A stretch of 64,000 bases of DNA. It comes from Mangrovibacter phragmitis (GTDB lineage: Bacteria > Pseudomonadota > Gammaproteobacteria > Enterobacterales > Enterobacteriaceae). The stretch covers positions 62,001 through 126,000 of the forward strand of contig NZ_LYRP01000050.1 of NCBI RefSeq assembly GCF_001655675.1, read 5' to 3'. Of this stretch, positions 61,779 to 64,000 are shown one piece after another. Made by a program: the position numbers and the translations under genes. Numbering within the stretch: position 1 is the first letter of the stretch; every line of letters begins with the position of its first letter. A model generated the notes under the pieces. It was given only the letters and a program-made list of their open reading frames with translations, did not search any database and was not told the DNA's origin.

Positions 61779-62183
61779 TTATTGACCAAGTGTCAGTGTT
61801 TTCAACATCATGCTTTTCACTGTGTTGAGCACTTCAACGTTAGCCTGATAACTACGCGATGCAGACATGGTGTTAACCATTTCTCCCACAACATCCACAT
61901 TCGGCATCCGCACATAACCGTTGGTATCCGCCAGCGGATTGCCTGGCTGGTAAACCATCTTGAACGGGTCCTTGCTTTCCACGACCCCGGCGACCTTTAC
62001 TCCACCAGTAGCCGCACCAACCGGTGCATCAACCTGGAAGACTACCTGTTTAGCTCGATAAGGTTGCCCGTCCGGCCCTGCGACACTGTCGGCATTCGCA
62101 AGGTTACTGGCTGCAACGTTCAAACGAGCAGACTCTGCTGACATCGCTGAACCTGCAATATCGAAAATATTAAGCAGCGCCAT
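61779..62183 (-). CDS. flgC: FlgC, proximal rod protein
   Basis: FlgC is a proximal rod subunit of 134 residues (same as E. coli). It starts [20 protein letters not shown], with [20 protein letters not shown] and the terminal [20 protein letters not shown]. It is 3 nt after flgB. Confidence 0.98.
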   Translation of the reverse strand: MALLNIFDIAGSAMSAESARLNVAASNLANADSVAGPDGQPYRAKQVVFQVDAPVGAATGGVKVAGVVESKDPFKMVYQPGNPLADTNGYVRMPNVDVVGEMVNTMSASRSYQANVEVLNTVKSMMLKTLTLGQ

Positions 62184-62186
62184 CGG

Positions 62187-62603
62187 TTACCCCTGTTGTT
62201 GCAATACAGACATCATGCTTTTGATTTGCCCGGTAAGAGCGGTGATGTCCATTTGGTATTTCAGGCTATTGTCAGCAAAAGCAGTTCGCTCGCGGTTCAT
62301 ATCCACAGTATTGCCATCTGCTGCTGGCTGGTCTGGAATCCGGTACATCAAATCCACTGAAGGCGATGACGATGTCTCGGCAGCAATATGTCGTGAAGAT
62401 GTCAGCGTCAGGGGAAGTCCCCCTTCCGCCGCCCTGCCGCGATCCATGACCTTTTTCAGTTCACTGGAAAAATCGATGTCACGGGCCTGATAACCCGGAG
62501 TATCGGCATTGGCGATATTTCCGGCGAGAATTTCCTGGCGCTGAGCCCGCAGGTTGAGTGCTTCCTGCCCAAAGCGCAGTGCAGCATCCAGTTTATCGAG
62601 CAT
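62187..62603 (-). CDS. flgB: FlgB, proximal rod protein
   Basis: FlgB is a proximal rod subunit of 138 residues and the first gene of flgBCDEFGHIJ. It starts [20 protein letters not shown], with [18 protein letters not shown]. It is divergent to flgA over 154 bp that hold a FlhDC-like site. Confidence 0.98.
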   Translation of the reverse strand: MLDKLDAALRFGQEALNLRAQRQEILAGNIANADTPGYQARDIDFSSELKKVMDRGRAAEGGLPLTLTSSRHIAAETSSSPSVDLMYRIPDQPAADGNTVDMNRERTAFADNSLKYQMDITALTGQIKSMMSVLQQQG

Positions 62604-62663
62604 GTTTCCTCCGCGCAGACGATGAGTTATAGCCGACAGCTTAATTCTCCTTGCGCGCGCTTT

Positions 62664-62705
62664 ATCGACGGAATAAACGCAAAATGCTTCGCTATTTGTC
62701 GCCTT
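62664..62705. promoter_or_regulatory. Candidate FlhDC site between flgB and flgA
   Basis: On the minus strand a half-site ending ACAAATAGCG (12 of 16 consensus bases by my count) is followed after 10 bp by a weaker inverted half. It lies in the class 2 divergent promoter region, as expected for FlhD4C2 control of both operons. Confidence 0.5.
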
Positions 62706-62757
62706 GAAATACTTTGCTTACAGGTAGAATCCTTAACATCCCTAACTGGAGGTGCTT

Positions 62758-63420
62758 ATGTTTTCCCGAATACTCAGCACTGTTGCGGTGCTTATCACTG
62801 TGCTACCGCTGACCTGCCTTGCGGGTGAACTTGATTCCCAAATGGAGGCGTTTTTTCAACAACGCCTGACAGGAGTCAGTGATAATGTGAAGGTGAAAAT
62901 CAATTCGCCCCAGTCGCAATTACCTCAGTGCGCTAACCCTGAATTCCGTTTGCCAACTAACGGCCGCTTTTGGGGTAACCTGAGCGTAATGATGCGTTGC
63001 GGTAACCAGCAGCGTTATGTGCTGGTTACTGTCCAGGCAAGTGGAAACTATGTGGTGGCAAGCCAGGTTTTAGAACGCGGTACACCGGTCACAACGGGTA
63101 ATGTTGAGCTAAAATATGGTCGTCTTGACCTGCTGCCTCCGAATACCCTGTTTTCTGTAGACGATGCGCTCAATGCCATTACCCTGCGAAATGTTGCGGC
63201 CGGACAGCCTATTATGCGCAGCATGCTGCGCGTTCAGTGGCGGGTAAAAGCAGGTCAAAAAGTGCAAGTTATCGCCGCGGGACAAGGGTTTAGCGTGAAC
63301 AGTGAAGGCAAGGCATTAAACAATGCTGCAGTCACGCAAAATGCCCGGGTCAGAATGTCGTCTGGCCAGGTGGTCAGTGGGACTGTCGACAGTGATGGGA
63401 ATATTCTTATTAATCTATAA
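62758..63420 (+). CDS. flgA: FlgA, P-ring assembly chaperone
   Basis: FlgA is a periplasmic chaperone for FlgI. The 220-residue protein has a Sec signal (FSRILSTVAVLITVLPLTCLAG) and a C-terminal SAF/FlgA domain (WRVKAGQKVQVIAAGQGFSV and LNNAAVTQNARVRM). The ATG at 62758 was chosen because GGAGG lies 5 nt before it; a GTG two codons upstream overlaps that ribosome site. It starts the flgAMN operon. Confidence 0.97.
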   Translation: MFSRILSTVAVLITVLPLTCLAGELDSQMEAFFQQRLTGVSDNVKVKINSPQSQLPQCANPEFRLPTNGRFWGNLSVMMRCGNQQRYVLVTVQASGNYVVASQVLERGTPVTTGNVELKYGRLDLLPPNTLFSVDDALNAITLRNVAAGQPIMRSMLRVQWRVKAGQKVQVIAAGQGFSVNSEGKALNNAAVTQNARVRMSSGQVVSGTVDSDGNILINL

Positions 63421-63425
63421 TCCCT

Positions 63426-63452
63426 TAAAGATTCTGTTCAGGCTGCCGATAA
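63426..63452 (+). promoter_or_regulatory. sigma28 (FliA) promoter of flgMN
   Basis: TAAA-N15-GCCGATAA, a perfect class 3 promoter, 62 bp before the flgM ATG. It lets FliA drive its own anti-sigma factor, as known in Salmonella. Confidence 0.93.
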
Positions 63453-63513
63453 ATTTAGCAACGAAACGAGATGACAGGTATCGCCCGGCGCGACCACCAC
63501 TGAGGACACAGAT

Positions 63514-63804
63514 ATGAGCATTGAGCGCACATCACCACTTAAGCCCGTGAGCACTGTGCAAACACGCGAAAGCAGTGACACAACTTCGGCGAAAGTTCGC
63601 CTGAACAAAACTGGCTCTGAGACCAGTAGCACCGTGACCCTGAGTGACGCTCAGGCCAAACTGATGCAACCGGGTTCCAGTGACATCAACATGGAACGTG
63701 TTGAAGCAATCAAAACGGCCATCAAAAATGGCGAACTGAAAATGGACACCGGTAAAATCGCCGATGCGCTGATTCAGGATGCGAAAAGCTATTTAAAAGA
63801 GTAA
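63514..63804 (+). CDS. flgM: FlgM, anti-sigma28 factor
   Basis: FlgM holds FliA inactive until the hook is complete and is then exported. The 96-residue protein (E. coli 97) starts [20 protein letters not shown] and has the C-terminal FliA-binding helices ([20 protein letters not shown] ... [20 protein letters not shown]). It follows flgA by 93 bp with its own sigma28 promoter. Confidence 0.97.
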   Translation: MSIERTSPLKPVSTVQTRESSDTTSAKVRLNKTGSETSSTVTLSDAQAKLMQPGSSDINMERVEAIKTAIKNGELKMDTGKIADALIQDAKSYLKE

Positions 63805-63811
63805 TACTGCC

Positions 63812-64000
63812 ATGAGCCGCCTGTTAGAACTGATGGATAAAATGACTTCAGTGCTGAATGACCTTAAACGTGTTCTGGACGCAGAGCAGGCACAGCTCTC
63901 TGCGGGTTTTGTCAATGGTGTGGCGTTACAGCGCATCACTGAAGAAAAAAGCTCGTTACTCGCAACCCTCGACTACCTTGAACAGTTACGGCGAATGGAG
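63812..64000 (+). CDS. flgN: FlgN, chaperone for FlgK and FlgL (partial)
   Basis: FlgN is the export chaperone of the hook-filament junction proteins. The first 63 residues are in the window (MSRLLELMDKMTSVLNDLKR ... EEKSSLLATLDYLEQLRRME), with the family's EQ-rich N-terminal helices. The gene continues beyond the right edge. It starts 7 bp after the flgM stop. Confidence 0.95.
   Translation, partial: MSRLLELMDKMTSVLNDLKRVLDAEQAQLSAGFVNGVALQRITEEKSSLLATLDYLEQLRRME

Overview
This window is a chromosomal segment of a motile, nitrogen-fixing member of the Enterobacteriaceae. From base 17173 to the right end, gene order follows the E. coli ycfT-mfd-ldtC-comR-ycfJ-ndh ... ptsG-tatD-holB-tmk-mltG-pabC-fab-plsX-rpmF ... 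rne-flg block, read in reverse. The left 17 kb is a Klebsiella-type nif cluster. Flagellar genes argue against Klebsiella and Raoultella. Moderate G+C by eye plus nif suggests a Kosakonia, Phytobacter, Mangrovibacter or similar diazotroph; the genus is an inference only.

Region 1 (1-17015) holds the nif genes. nifHDKTY, nifENX and nifUSVWZM are read leftward and nifJ rightward. Each of the four units has a recognisable -24/-12 sigma54 promoter, and each promoter has at least one TGT-N10-ACA NifA activator site about 75-140 bp upstream. Together they encode the Fe protein, the MoFe protein, the FeMo-cofactor scaffold (EN), FeS assembly (US), homocitrate synthase (V), maturation factors (W, Z, M, T, Y, X) and the pyruvate:flavodoxin oxidoreductase that feeds electrons to nitrogenase. 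nifM is cut by the left edge; nifF, nifLA and nifBQ, if present, lie outside.

Region 2 (17016-28756) is the junction with the core chromosome. ycfT follows nifJ directly. Between ycfT and mfd lie a remnant of a GlxA/AraC-type regulator and an alpha/beta hydrolase with two plausible starts, one of which adds a Tat signal. Then come mfd, ldtC, a comR-like TetR gene without the bhsA gene found beside it in E. coli, a 49-residue membrane-protein ORF, ycfJ and ndh (with a perfect FNR box upstream), and ycfP.

Region 3 (28796-50257) is housekeeping: nagZ-thiK-lpoB-ycfL-hinT, ptsG (with conserved SgrS and Mlc target sequences), ycfH, holB, tmk, mltG, pabC, the fatty-acid and phospholipid cluster fabF-acpP-fabG-fabD-fabH-plsX-rpmF-yceD, the divergent yceF (maf-2), then rluC and rne divergent around a long rne leader. 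fhuE is absent between ptsG and hinT.

Region 4 (50335-64000) has a LysR/MFS divergent pair inserted between rne and flgL, followed by the flagellar operons flgBCDEFGHIJ, flgKL and flgAMN with class 3 sigma28 promoters at flgK and flgM. No tRNA, rRNA, CRISPR array or insertion sequence was recognised.
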